Below are positions 26,946-34,011 of a DNA stretch of 64,000 bases, in pieces. Source of the DNA: Clostridium isatidis (lineage in GTDB: Bacteria; Bacillota; Clostridia; Clostridiales; Clostridiaceae); the NCBI RefSeq assembly GCF_002285495.1, contig NZ_CP016786.1, positions 1,316,001 to 1,380,000 on the forward strand, given 5' to 3'. The notes below the pieces were generated by a model, which made no database searches, was not told the DNA's origin, and saw only the letters and a list, made by a program, of their open reading frames with translations. How positions within the stretch are numbered: position 1 is the stretch's first letter; every line of letters begins with the position of its first letter. Both the position numbers and the translations under genes were made by a program.

Positions 26946-28295
26946 TTATTCTATAATATTTGTATTTTTCCTTTTAATAAAATTTTCTATTATTTTTACT
27001 ATTGAAATCGATTCTTCCGCAGTAAGTCTATATTTCTTTTTATCATTTCCATTTATCATTGAAATAAAATTACTTAACTCATATCTAAGACCTTCACCTG
27101 CGAATTTATAGAAGAATTTCTCGTTATTTTCATGATCTTCATATCTTACCTCAAAATGTTTTGTTTTCCACCAAGGTGCTTCTACATAAATATATCCCTT
27201 GGTACCTGAAATTATAAGCTCCCCTTCTGATTTAACACCTAATCCAACTTTAGCAGTAGCAAGAGAATTTCTATATTTTAAATATATTTTAGTATATAAG
27301 TCTATTCCATCTGAATTAATAAAAGTTTCAAATCTTAAATCAGTATAATTCAAACCTAATAATTTTATTATTGCAAGTAATGGATAACTTGCCAGTTCAG
27401 TAACACTTCCACCATTTTCATTTACTTTTAGTTCCCTAATATCACCTGATACTAACTTTGTAAAACCTGCTTCTACATCTTTTATCTCACCAATAATTCC
27501 ACTCTTTGCTATTGACAATAGCTTTATAAAACCTGGGGTATATGCTGTTTTTATTGCTTCCATTAGGACAAGGTTATTTTGGGCAGCAATTCTATAAACT
27601 TCTTCTGCTTGTTTACTATCTAAAACAAGTGGCTTCTCACAAAGAACATGTTTATTGTTTTTTAATGCTTTAAGTATGTATTCATAATGAGTATTATGTG
27701 GAGAAGCTATATATACAGCATCAATGTTTTCTAAAAATTCATCAATTTTATCAGTATAAAAATTCAACTCAAATTTTTCTGCAAATTTCTTCGCACTACT
27801 AATATTAGGATTATAAACTCCCTCTAAGTTAGTTCCACTTACATATTTAACTTCATCAACAAATCTATTTGCAATTCTTCCAGTTCCTATAACTCCTAAT
27901 TTGACAATTTTATAATTTTTCTGCCTTAGCATTGTGCTTGATACACCTTTAGTTCTTTCTAAATATACAACTTCACAATATTGTTTTAAAAAATCAAATT
28001 TTCCTTTCCAATCTGAACCCACAGTAAAAATATCTATATCATATTTTTGAATATCCTCTATCTTTTGTCCAACGTGATCTTCTATAATTATTTCATCCGC
28101 AAATCCAGTTTTTTTAACATTCTCTATTCTTTCCATCAACGAATCAACCACATTTAATTTCCCTCTATATTCATCATACTGCTCAGTTGTAATTCCCACA
28201 ATAAGATAATCGCCTAATTCTTTTGCTCTTTTTAACAAGTTATAATGGCCATAATGAAATAGATCAAAGGAGCCATAAGTAATTACTTTTTTCAT
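26946..28295 (-). CDS. Bifunctional cytidylyltransferase (TagD-like) / Gfo-Idh-MocA oxidoreductase
   Basis: A 449-residue fusion. Residues 1-130 are a TagD/GCT-like nucleotidyltransferase: GSFDLFHYGH at 8-17 and RTKGVSST at 114-121. The latter corresponds to the CTP-binding RTxGISTT signature. Residues 131-449 are a Gfo/Idh/MocA oxidoreductase, with Rossmann loop GVIGTGRIAN at 134-143 and the catalytic-type CEKP at 219-222. A single polypeptide would thus both reduce or oxidise a polyol/sugar phosphate and activate it with CTP. This would parallel the separate TarJ-TarI pair for CDP-ribitol. The actual substrate is unknown. It is the first gene of the glycan operon. Confidence 0.85.
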   Translation of the reverse strand: MKKVITYGSFDLFHYGHYNLLKRAKELGDYLIVGITTEQYDEYRGKLNVVDSLMERIENVKKTGFADEIIIEDHVGQKIEDIQKYDIDIFTVGSDWKGKFDFLKQYCEVVYLERTKGVSSTMLRQKNYKIVKLGVIGTGRIANRFVDEVKYVSGTNLEGVYNPNISSAKKFAEKFELNFYTDKIDEFLENIDAVYIASPHNTHYEYILKALKNNKHVLCEKPLVLDSKQAEEVYRIAAQNNLVLMEAIKTAYTPGFIKLLSIAKSGIIGEIKDVEAGFTKLVSGDIRELKVNENGGSVTELASYPLLAIIKLLGLNYTDLRFETFINSDGIDLYTKIYLKYRNSLATAKVGLGVKSEGELIISGTKGYIYVEAPWWKTKHFEVRYEDHENNEKFFYKFAGEGLRYELSNFISMINGNDKKKYRLTAEESISIVKIIENFIKRKNTNIIE

Positions 28296-28418
28296 ATAAA
28301 ACTATTTCCTTTCTTATATTAATAAAAAGAATATTTCACCTACTTATAATTATTAATCTCAACATATTATTATTATCGTAAATTTTTATATAACATTTAT
28401 ATAATTAAACAGAATAAA

Positions 28419-28446
28419 ACTATAATTTATTCCACAATGATTTCAA
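28419..28446 (-). promoter_or_regulatory. Candidate sigma-A promoter of the glycan operon
   Basis: TTGAAA and TATAGT are separated by 16 bp on the minus strand, about 125 bp upstream of the fusion gene ATG. Each box differs from consensus by one base. In DNA this A+T-rich such matches arise often, so support is moderate. Confidence 0.4.
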
Positions 28447-28521
28447 GTAAAATTATTATACTTTAAATTATGTTACTACAAAATCACAAAAAACTCTAAA
28501 GATAAAAAACATATTAATCAT

Positions 28522-28572
28522 ATAATAAAAAGAACTATCGTTAATGATTTTAATCTTTCAACAACAGTTCCT
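28522..28572 (-). terminator. Terminator after the GT2-TPR genes
   Basis: A 15-bp stem including G-U pairs (28530-28544 with 28558-28572) has a 13-nt loop and is followed on the minus strand by TTTTTATTAT. It lies about 105 bp beyond the stop of the shorter GT2-TPR gene. It separates that pair from the main glycan operon. Confidence 0.7.
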
Positions 28573-28676
28573 TTATGATTTCTAATTCATCTTATAATTT
28601 AAAATTATGTAATTTATTTATATTTTGTTTTCTACTATTCTACCTATTTTTTATAAAAATAAAATATAGTATTGAA

Positions 28677-29732
28677 CTATTTTTTTGAATTAAGATACTC
28701 TATTCTTCTTAAAGCATTTTCATAATTATTGCATATCTTATAATATTTAATTGCTTTTTCTTTATTTCCCAAACATTCTAAAATTACACCAATATTATAA
28801 TTAGCAAGATAATCATTTACTCCATCCATTTTACATATCTCTATTCTTTTTGCATTTTCAAATTCAATAATTGCTTCATTAAAAAATCCATTATTCATAT
28901 ATATTAATGCTATTAGAAATATGAAATCGGCAGAATTTTTATATTCATTATATAAATTTAGTAATTTCATTGAATTTTTGTATTCTTCTAATTTTATTAA
29001 TGAGTATCCATATGTTTCAATTAAATCCTGCACATACTCAAATTTTGTATCAAGATTAAAACTTAAAGCTGTTTCAAAATTATATTTCGCTTCCTTAAAG
29101 TTATCATTCATATAATAACTTTTCCCTAATTGATAATAAATATAAGGATCTTCAGAATTTTCTCTTAATGCTTCTTTAAGCATCTCAATATTCCTAATTA
29201 TTTTATTTTTTCTAGTTATTTCTTCATTATTATATCCTATATGATGAATTTCTAAAGGCAAATTATAAGTTCTAAACAGTTTACCATTTTGAGTTGTAAC
29301 TTGCTCATGTATCAAACCTTTGTATATAAATAAATTTTTATTAAATAGTCTATTTACATATTCTTTATATGTAAATTTATTGCCATCTCTATAATATTCA
29401 TTTTTTATAATTATACGTCCAACCTTTTCACTATTTTTATTAATTAGTTTTTCTATTTCTTTTAAGTCAATATCTATAATAACTTCATCTGCATCTAAAA
29501 CTAGAACAAAATCATTAGCGGCTTTGCTAATAGAAAAATTTCTAGCCTGACTAAAGTCATTACACCATTTAAAATCATATACTTTATCTGTATATTTTCT
29601 AGCTATTTCTTTTGTATTATCTGAAGATCCAGTATCAACGATAATAATTTCAAAATTATAATCTTTTATACTTTCTAAGGATTTTTCTAATACTTTACTT
29701 TCATTTTTTACAATCATGCAAATTGATATCAT
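28677..29732 (-). CDS. GT2 glycosyltransferase with C-terminal TPR repeats (short)
   Basis: A 351-residue protein from the ATG at 29730-29732, preceded by AGAGGT; an upstream TTG is less likely. Residues 1-180 form a GT2 domain with ISICMIVKNESKVLEKSL, IIVDTGSSDNT and the metal-binding VLDADEV. Residues from about 190 on form TPR-like repeats (YIYYQLGKSYYMNDNFKEAKYNFETAL). GT2-TPR proteins beside flagellin genes are commonly candidates for protein glycosyltransferases; SunS is a known GT2-TPR peptide transferase. It probably acts on flagellin together with the longer paralogue six bases upstream. Confidence 0.85.
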   Translation of the reverse strand: MISICMIVKNESKVLEKSLESIKDYNFEIIIVDTGSSDNTKEIARKYTDKVYDFKWCNDFSQARNFSISKAANDFVLVLDADEVIIDIDLKEIEKLINKNSEKVGRIIIKNEYYRDGNKFTYKEYVNRLFNKNLFIYKGLIHEQVTTQNGKLFRTYNLPLEIHHIGYNNEEITRKNKIIRNIEMLKEALRENSEDPYIYYQLGKSYYMNDNFKEAKYNFETALSFNLDTKFEYVQDLIETYGYSLIKLEEYKNSMKLLNLYNEYKNSADFIFLIALIYMNNGFFNEAIIEFENAKRIEICKMDGVNDYLANYNIGVILECLGNKEKAIKYYKICNNYENALRRIEYLNSKK

Positions 29733-29741
29733 CAAATACCT

Positions 29742-31958
29742 CTATTCCAGAAATTTAATAATTTCTAATATATCATTTTTTATATTTTCATCACCGCATA
29801 AAATTAAAGCTTCCTTATAATAGTATAAACTTTCCTTATTTCTATTTAAATTTTGTAATATTAAAGCTAAATTATATGTAGCATCAAAATCATCATTATT
29901 AAATATTTTAGAAAGACCTATATAAGTTAATGCCTGCTCATATTCACCCTTTATATAATGAACTACTCCTAACAAATTATTAATTCTACTATCAAACTTA
30001 AAACTATTTGATAGTTCTTTTAATATTTCTTCCGCTTCCTTTATTCTATTATTTTCTATTAAGATCTGTATATTATTTATAAGATTTTCTTTTTCATTAA
30101 ATATTAAATTATAATTAATATTATCTAGTTGAATGCTATCTTTCAGATAATCTATTAACACTTTATATTCTGGATATTCTTTTATCATTTTTCTTAATTT
30201 TCTTATGTACATAACTGTATCAACAGAGTATATCTTAAATAAATTAAATAATTCAATAAAGAATATTTCATCCTTACTACATATTTTTTTATAATATTTA
30301 TTCAAAACTTCATTATTATATACTTTTTTTATAAAGTTAATTTTATTTATAATAGTCCTATAAAGTAATCTATCATAATTTTCCTTTTCAATATTATTAC
30401 TTTTTATTAATAAATCTTCTATTATATTTAAAAAGCTCAAATCTTCAAGATTATTATTTAAAAAATTATCTTTTGAATATTGATAGAATAAATCTATTCC
30501 TCTATAATCTTTATTCAAATCAATTAAATAGCTAATCATATCATTTTTGTTCAAATTTTTAATAATATCTAGAGAATTTTTCTCTTCTAAAATATATTTA
30601 GCCAATATTCTTGACTTATATGAATAGTAACAATCGAATTCTATATCTTTTTTATTTAAATCTATATTTTTGTAAATATAATTTATATAATTATCCAATC
30701 TTTTATCTAAACCTAATAAGTTTTCATATATTGTCAATATATCATTTTTCAAAGTTTCTTTAGTAACTTTATCACAAACAAAAATTATATTATTTATATT
30801 CTTATCAGATATTTCTTTATCCTTATAAATTGCAAATACTTTATCATATTTCTCTTTTCTTATAAAAGCATATAATAATATTTCCTCAATATCATCTTCA
30901 TTATATAGTAAATAATTATTAATTATATAATCATAATCTTTACTTTTAAATGCAAGAACAATTCTTTCCTTTAACATTTCTTTTTTCTTTGCAAAGGATA
31001 TATTAGATACACTTATATCTTCAACAATATATCCTTCTTCCAACTTCTTATGTAATTTAAAATATTCATCATAATAATATTCAGCTTTTTTGTAATCATT
31101 TAATAAACTATAAGCCTTTCCTATAAAATAATAAAAATCTAAATGTTCTTTCCTATAGCTAAGGGCTTCTTTACATAATTCTATAGTCCTTTCATATTCC
31201 CCAATGGAGTTTAAATACATTGATAGCAGATGATAAATATATAAATATTTACTTTTATCTTTTACATCTTTAATTAGTTCGAATGCTTTACTTATACTTT
31301 CATAAGCCTTATCAGGCATATTTGCCATTCCATAAGTTTGAGCCAATTGAAAATAAGTATATGGATTATTATTATCTTCTTTTAAATCTTCTAATAGTAA
31401 CTTTAAGTTTCTTTCATATTTGTAATTCATGAGATTAAAGGATTCCCTTGAATAACCATAATGTATTAAAGTTATATTGGTTAATTTCGTAGGCTCTAGT
31501 ATTTTAGGTTGTTCATGAACCCTTCCTGTATAATAAAATTCTTTCCTATTTCTAAACAACCTTACTAAAGTTCCAATTAAATAATCATTCTCTTTATTAG
31601 TAATCATGTTTTTGAATTTAATTGTCGCTGAATTAAACTTCTTAACATCCTTTGCTTTAAAAAACTTTATCAACTCATTAGGATTTTCTAAAACTTCATC
31701 AGCATCTAAAACTAAAATCCACTCTCCTTTGCACTTACTAATACTATAATTTCTCATTTCGGAAAAGTTTCCTGTCCACTCTTTTTTAAAAACTTTATTG
31801 GTATATTGCTTTGCAATATGTATTGTATTATCTTCACTACCTGTATCTACAATTATTATCTCGTAATCTATTTTATTTTTTAATGCCATTAAAGCTTCTA
31901 ATGCTCTTGGTAAATTATTTTCTTCATTTTTTACAATCATTGCAATACTTAATAACAT
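29742..31958 (-). CDS. GT2 glycosyltransferase with long TPR-rich region, probable flagellin glycosyltransferase
   Basis: A 738-residue protein. The N-terminal GT2 domain (about 1-190) has LSIAMIVKNEENNLPRALEAL, EIIIVDTGSEDNT and VLDADEVLE. TPR-like repeats follow at about 195-300 (YTYFQLAQTYGMANMPDKAYESISKAFEL). A long helical Asn/Lys/Ile-rich middle comes next, and further TPRs lie at the C-terminus (INNLLGVVHYIKGEYEQALTY). It is the gene immediately downstream of the flagellins, behind their terminator. That position fits an enzyme attaching the first sugar to flagellin in the cytoplasm. The base composition of this gene is visibly more A+T-rich than the flagellins. Confidence 0.85.
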   Translation of the reverse strand: MLLSIAMIVKNEENNLPRALEALMALKNKIDYEIIIVDTGSEDNTIHIAKQYTNKVFKKEWTGNFSEMRNYSISKCKGEWILVLDADEVLENPNELIKFFKAKDVKKFNSATIKFKNMITNKENDYLIGTLVRLFRNRKEFYYTGRVHEQPKILEPTKLTNITLIHYGYSRESFNLMNYKYERNLKLLLEDLKEDNNNPYTYFQLAQTYGMANMPDKAYESISKAFELIKDVKDKSKYLYIYHLLSMYLNSIGEYERTIELCKEALSYRKEHLDFYYFIGKAYSLLNDYKKAEYYYDEYFKLHKKLEEGYIVEDISVSNISFAKKKEMLKERIVLAFKSKDYDYIINNYLLYNEDDIEEILLYAFIRKEKYDKVFAIYKDKEISDKNINNIIFVCDKVTKETLKNDILTIYENLLGLDKRLDNYINYIYKNIDLNKKDIEFDCYYSYKSRILAKYILEEKNSLDIIKNLNKNDMISYLIDLNKDYRGIDLFYQYSKDNFLNNNLEDLSFLNIIEDLLIKSNNIEKENYDRLLYRTIINKINFIKKVYNNEVLNKYYKKICSKDEIFFIELFNLFKIYSVDTVMYIRKLRKMIKEYPEYKVLIDYLKDSIQLDNINYNLIFNEKENLINNIQILIENNRIKEAEEILKELSNSFKFDSRINNLLGVVHYIKGEYEQALTYIGLSKIFNNDDFDATYNLALILQNLNRNKESLYYYKEALILCGDENIKNDILEIIKFLE

Positions 31959-31988
31959 ACTATCTCTCCTTTATTGCTTATATTTCTA

Positions 31989-32015
31989 TTGTCGAAAACA
32001 TTAGAAAAAACTTAA
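31989..32015 (-). promoter_or_regulatory. Weak sigma-28-like promoter before the GT2-TPR genes
   Basis: On the minus strand: TTAA (32012-32015), 15 bp, TTCGACAA (31989-31996). The spacing is ideal for sigma-28, but the -10 matches only five of eight consensus bases. If real, the glycosyltransferases would be expressed together with flagellin. Confidence 0.35.
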
Positions 32016-32030
32016 TATAAGAGAACATTA

Positions 32031-32058
32031 AAAAAGAGTCAGATATTAAATCTGACTC
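32031..32058 (-). terminator. Terminator of the tandem flagellin genes
   Basis: A 9-bp perfect stem (32036-32044 with 32050-32058, GAGTCAGAT) with a 5-nt loop is followed on the minus strand by six T. It lies about 20 bp after the stop of the downstream flagellin. Confidence 0.9.
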
Positions 32059-32079
32059 TCATAATCATTAAAATTTTAA

Positions 32080-32898
32080 TTATCTTAATAATTGAAGAAC
32101 TCCTTGTGGTTGTTGATTAGCTTGTGCAAGCATAGCTTGTGCAGCTTGTTGAAGAATATTATTCTTAGAGAATGTCATCATCTCTTTTGCCATATCAACA
32201 TCTCTAATTCTTGATTCTGCTGCTGTTAAATTTTCAGCTGCATTATTTAAGTTAGCTATTGTATGTTCTAATCTGTTTTGAACTGCTCCAAGTTTTGATC
32301 TTTCTGTTGAAACCTTTGTTATTGCAGCATTTATAGTAGAAATTGCTGCTGTTGCTAAATCTGCACTAGCAACTTGAGTTGAAATTGTATTTATTCCTAA
32401 TGAAGCTGCTCCCATGTTGCAGAATGTAACAGTTATTTGTTGACCGCAGTTTGCTCCAACTTGGAATGTAACTTCTGTTGTAGCAGCTTTAAATATTGCT
32501 TGAGTATTGAACTCTGTATTATCCTTAATTCTATCAATTTCTTGAGTTAAAGCATGTAATTCTTCAGCAATAGCATCTCTATCAGCTGTTACGTTTGTAT
32601 CGTTAGCTGCTTGAACTGCTAATTCTCTCATTCTTTGAAGAATATTGTGAGTTTCATTTAAAGCTCCTTCTGCTGTTTGTAGCATTGAAATACCATCTTG
32701 TGAGTTTCTTGAAGCTTGTTCTAATCCTCTGATTTGTCCTCTCATCTTTTCAGATATTGAAAGTCCTGCTGCGTCATCTCCTGCTCTGTTTATTCTTAAA
32801 CCTGAGCTTAACTTTTCCATTGACTTTCCTACAGCTGTTGTATTTGCACCCATACTTCTATGTGCATTTAATGCATTCATATTGTGATTAATTATCAT
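32080..32898 (-). CDS. fliC: Flagellin, downstream tandem copy
   Basis: A 272-residue filament subunit starting MIINHNMNALNAHRS at the ATG 32896-32898, after AAGGAGGAA. An in-frame ATG ten codons upstream is part of the leader motif and is rejected. The terminal helices are canonical: RINRAGDDAAGLSISEKMRGQ and LQRMRELAVQAAND (the TLR5-type region, residues 87-100), and AENLTAAESRIRDVDMAKEM at the C-terminus. The central domain is very short. C151 and C160 are unusual, as bacterial flagellins are normally cysteine-free. It differs from the upstream copy at only four residues (169, 178, 180, 181). It is probably co-transcribed with that copy. Confidence 0.97.
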   Translation of the reverse strand: MIINHNMNALNAHRSMGANTTAVGKSMEKLSSGLRINRAGDDAAGLSISEKMRGQIRGLEQASRNSQDGISMLQTAEGALNETHNILQRMRELAVQAANDTNVTADRDAIAEELHALTQEIDRIKDNTEFNTQAIFKAATTEVTFQVGANCGQQITVTFCNMGAASLGINTISTQVASADLATAAISTINAAITKVSTERSKLGAVQNRLEHTIANLNNAAENLTAAESRIRDVDMAKEMMTFSKNNILQQAAQAMLAQANQQPQGVLQLLR

Positions 32899-32923
32899 TT
32901 TCTTTTCCTCCTTGATTTTTATT

Positions 32924-32935
32924 GACATCCTTGTC
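32924..32935 (-). promoter_or_regulatory. CsrA-type binding hairpin in flagellin leader (downstream copy)
   Basis: The minus strand reads GACAAGGATGTC: a 4-bp stem GACA/TGTC presenting AGGA in the loop. It matches the in vitro CsrA consensus RUACARGGAUGU over ACAAGGATGT. It lies about 11 nt upstream of the AAGGAGGAA ribosome site (32905-32913), which holds further GGA motifs. This geometry resembles two-site CsrA repression of B. subtilis hag. Confidence 0.65.
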
Positions 32936-32973
32936 TTATTTTTATAATTTGTTAAATTTTATTTAAGTTTACT

Positions 32974-32990
32974 ACGCTATGTAATAGCGT
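32974..32990 (-). repeat. Hairpin in the leader of the downstream flagellin
   Basis: Perfect 7-bp arms ACGCTAT/ATAGCGT around GTA. It has no T-run, so it is not a terminator. It sits about 75 bp upstream of the start codon, a position comparable to different hairpins in the leader of the upstream flagellin copy. It may stabilise a processed flagellin mRNA. Confidence 0.6.
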
Positions 32991-33035
32991 GTAAATCTAT
33001 ATACTATTCTAACTAACTTCAAAATCATTCTACAA

Positions 33036-33854
33036 TTATCTTAATAATTGAAGAACTCCTTGTGGTTGTTGATTAGCTTGTGCAAGCATAGCTTGTGCAG
33101 CTTGTTGAAGAATATTATTCTTAGAGAATGTCATCATCTCTTTTGCCATATCAACATCTCTAATTCTTGATTCTGCTGCTGTTAAATTTTCAGCTGCATT
33201 ATTTAAGTTAGCTATTGTATGTTCTAATCTGTTTTGAACTGCTCCAAGTTTTGATCTTTCTGTTGAAACCTTTGTTATTGCAGCATTTATAGTAGAAATT
33301 GCTGCTGTTGCATCTGTTGCATTAGCAACTTGAGTAGAAATTGTATTTACTCCTAATGAAGCTGCTCCCATGTTGCAGAATGTAACAGTTATTTGTTGAC
33401 CGCAGTTTGCTCCAACTTGGAATGTAACTTCTGTTGTAGCAGCTTTAAATATTGCTTGAGTATTGAACTCTGTATTATCTTTAATTCTATCAATTTCTTG
33501 AGTTAAAGCATGTAATTCTTCAGCAATAGCATCTCTATCAGCTGTTACGTTTGTATCGTTAGCTGCTTGAACTGCTAATTCTCTCATTCTTTGAAGAATA
33601 TTGTGAGTTTCATTTAAAGCTCCTTCTGCTGTTTGTAGCATTGAAATACCATCTTGTGAGTTTCTTGAAGCTTGTTCTAATCCTCTGATTTGTCCTCTCA
33701 TCTTTTCAGATATTGAAAGTCCTGCTGCGTCATCTCCTGCTCTGTTTATTCTTAAACCTGAGCTTAACTTTTCCATTGACTTTCCTACAGCTGTTGTATT
33801 TGCACCCATACTTCTATGTGCATTTAATGCATTCATATTATGATTAATTATCAT
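33036..33854 (-). CDS. fliC: Flagellin, upstream tandem copy
   Basis: A 272-residue filament subunit, near-identical to the next gene. It differs by V169, N178, T180 and D181 and by a few silent bases. It has the same conserved N- and C-terminal helices and the same two cysteines, C151 (VGANCGQQ) and C160 (TFCNMG). The ATG at 33852-33854 follows AAGGAGGAA. The upstream leader mini-frame (MSIKIKEE) ends in TAG just before this start, confirming MIINHN as the N-terminus. A sigma-28-like promoter lies at 33968-33993. No terminator separates it from the second copy, so a dicistronic message is likely. Confidence 0.97.
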   Translation of the reverse strand: MIINHNMNALNAHRSMGANTTAVGKSMEKLSSGLRINRAGDDAAGLSISEKMRGQIRGLEQASRNSQDGISMLQTAEGALNETHNILQRMRELAVQAANDTNVTADRDAIAEELHALTQEIDRIKDNTEFNTQAIFKAATTEVTFQVGANCGQQITVTFCNMGAASLGVNTISTQVANATDATAAISTINAAITKVSTERSKLGAVQNRLEHTIANLNNAAENLTAAESRIRDVDMAKEMMTFSKNNILQQAAQAMLAQANQQPQGVLQLLR

Positions 33855-33879
33855 TTCCTATTCCTCCTTGATTTTTATT

Positions 33880-33891
33880 GACATCCTTGTC
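33880..33891 (-). promoter_or_regulatory. CsrA-type binding hairpin in flagellin leader (upstream copy)
   Basis: The same GACAAGGATGTC element as in the other leader, again about 10 nt upstream of the ribosome site (33861-33869). It is conserved even though the sequence further upstream has diverged. With csrA and fliW about 4 kb away, flagellin translation is the obvious target. Confidence 0.65.
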
Positions 33892-33909
33892 TTATTTTTA
33901 TATAAAATG

Positions 33910-33941
33910 CTCTACAATGTAGAGTGTTTCTCTATATAGAG
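33910..33941 (-). repeat. Two palindromes in the leader of the upstream flagellin
   Basis: CTCTACA-A-TGTAGAG (33910-33924) and CTCTATATAGAG (33930-33941) lie side by side in the predicted 5' untranslated region. Their shared CTCTA arms could also pair with each other. Neither is followed by a T-run. They may be mRNA-stability hairpins or a protein-binding site. Confidence 0.6.
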
Positions 33942-33967
33942 TTTATTGCTTAAGCCTTATATTATAT

Positions 33968-33993
33968 ATATCGAATAATTTTATTTTACTTTA
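33968..33993 (-). promoter_or_regulatory. Sigma-28-like promoter of the tandem flagellins
   Basis: On the minus strand: TAAA (33990-33993), 14 bp, TTCGATAT (33968-33975), compared with consensus TAAA-N15-GCCGATAT. Six of eight -10 bases match. It would give a leader of roughly 105 nt carrying the two palindromes and the CsrA-type site. Confidence 0.6.
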
Positions 33994-34011
33994 TAGCTTT
34001 TTTAAATTTTT

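Larger units (their letters stand above)
28296..28676. other. 381-bp intergenic region holding glycan-operon promoter and GT2-TPR terminator
   Basis: No gene is visible. The right part contains the terminator of the two GT2-TPR genes (28522-28572). The left part should hold the promoter of the glycan operon. The clearest candidate is TTGAAA (28441-28446)-16 bp-TATAGT (28419-28424) on the minus strand. Another TATAAT lies further upstream without a clear -35. The rest is A+T-rich and featureless by eye. Confidence 0.6.
32077..33903. repeat. Tandem duplication of a roughly 870-bp flagellin unit
   Basis: Two nearly identical units, about 32077-32947 and 33033-33903, each cover the whole coding region plus about 48 bp of leader (ribosome site and CsrA-like hairpin). 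By eye I count about eleven base differences over the 819-bp coding region. Nine fall within about 70 bp that encode residues 165-185. The spacer between the units differs completely. Confidence 0.9.

Noticed and set aside
16322..31958. Mobile genomic island with recombinase or attachment sites
   Set aside because: No integrase, transposase, tRNA target or flanking direct repeat was seen; horizontal origin remains possible but unsupported.
32899..32928. N-terminal extension MSIKIKEEKK of the downstream flagellin
   Set aside because: The same leader frame ends in TAG in the twin gene, flagellins start MIINHN, and the upstream ATG lies within the CsrA-type motif.
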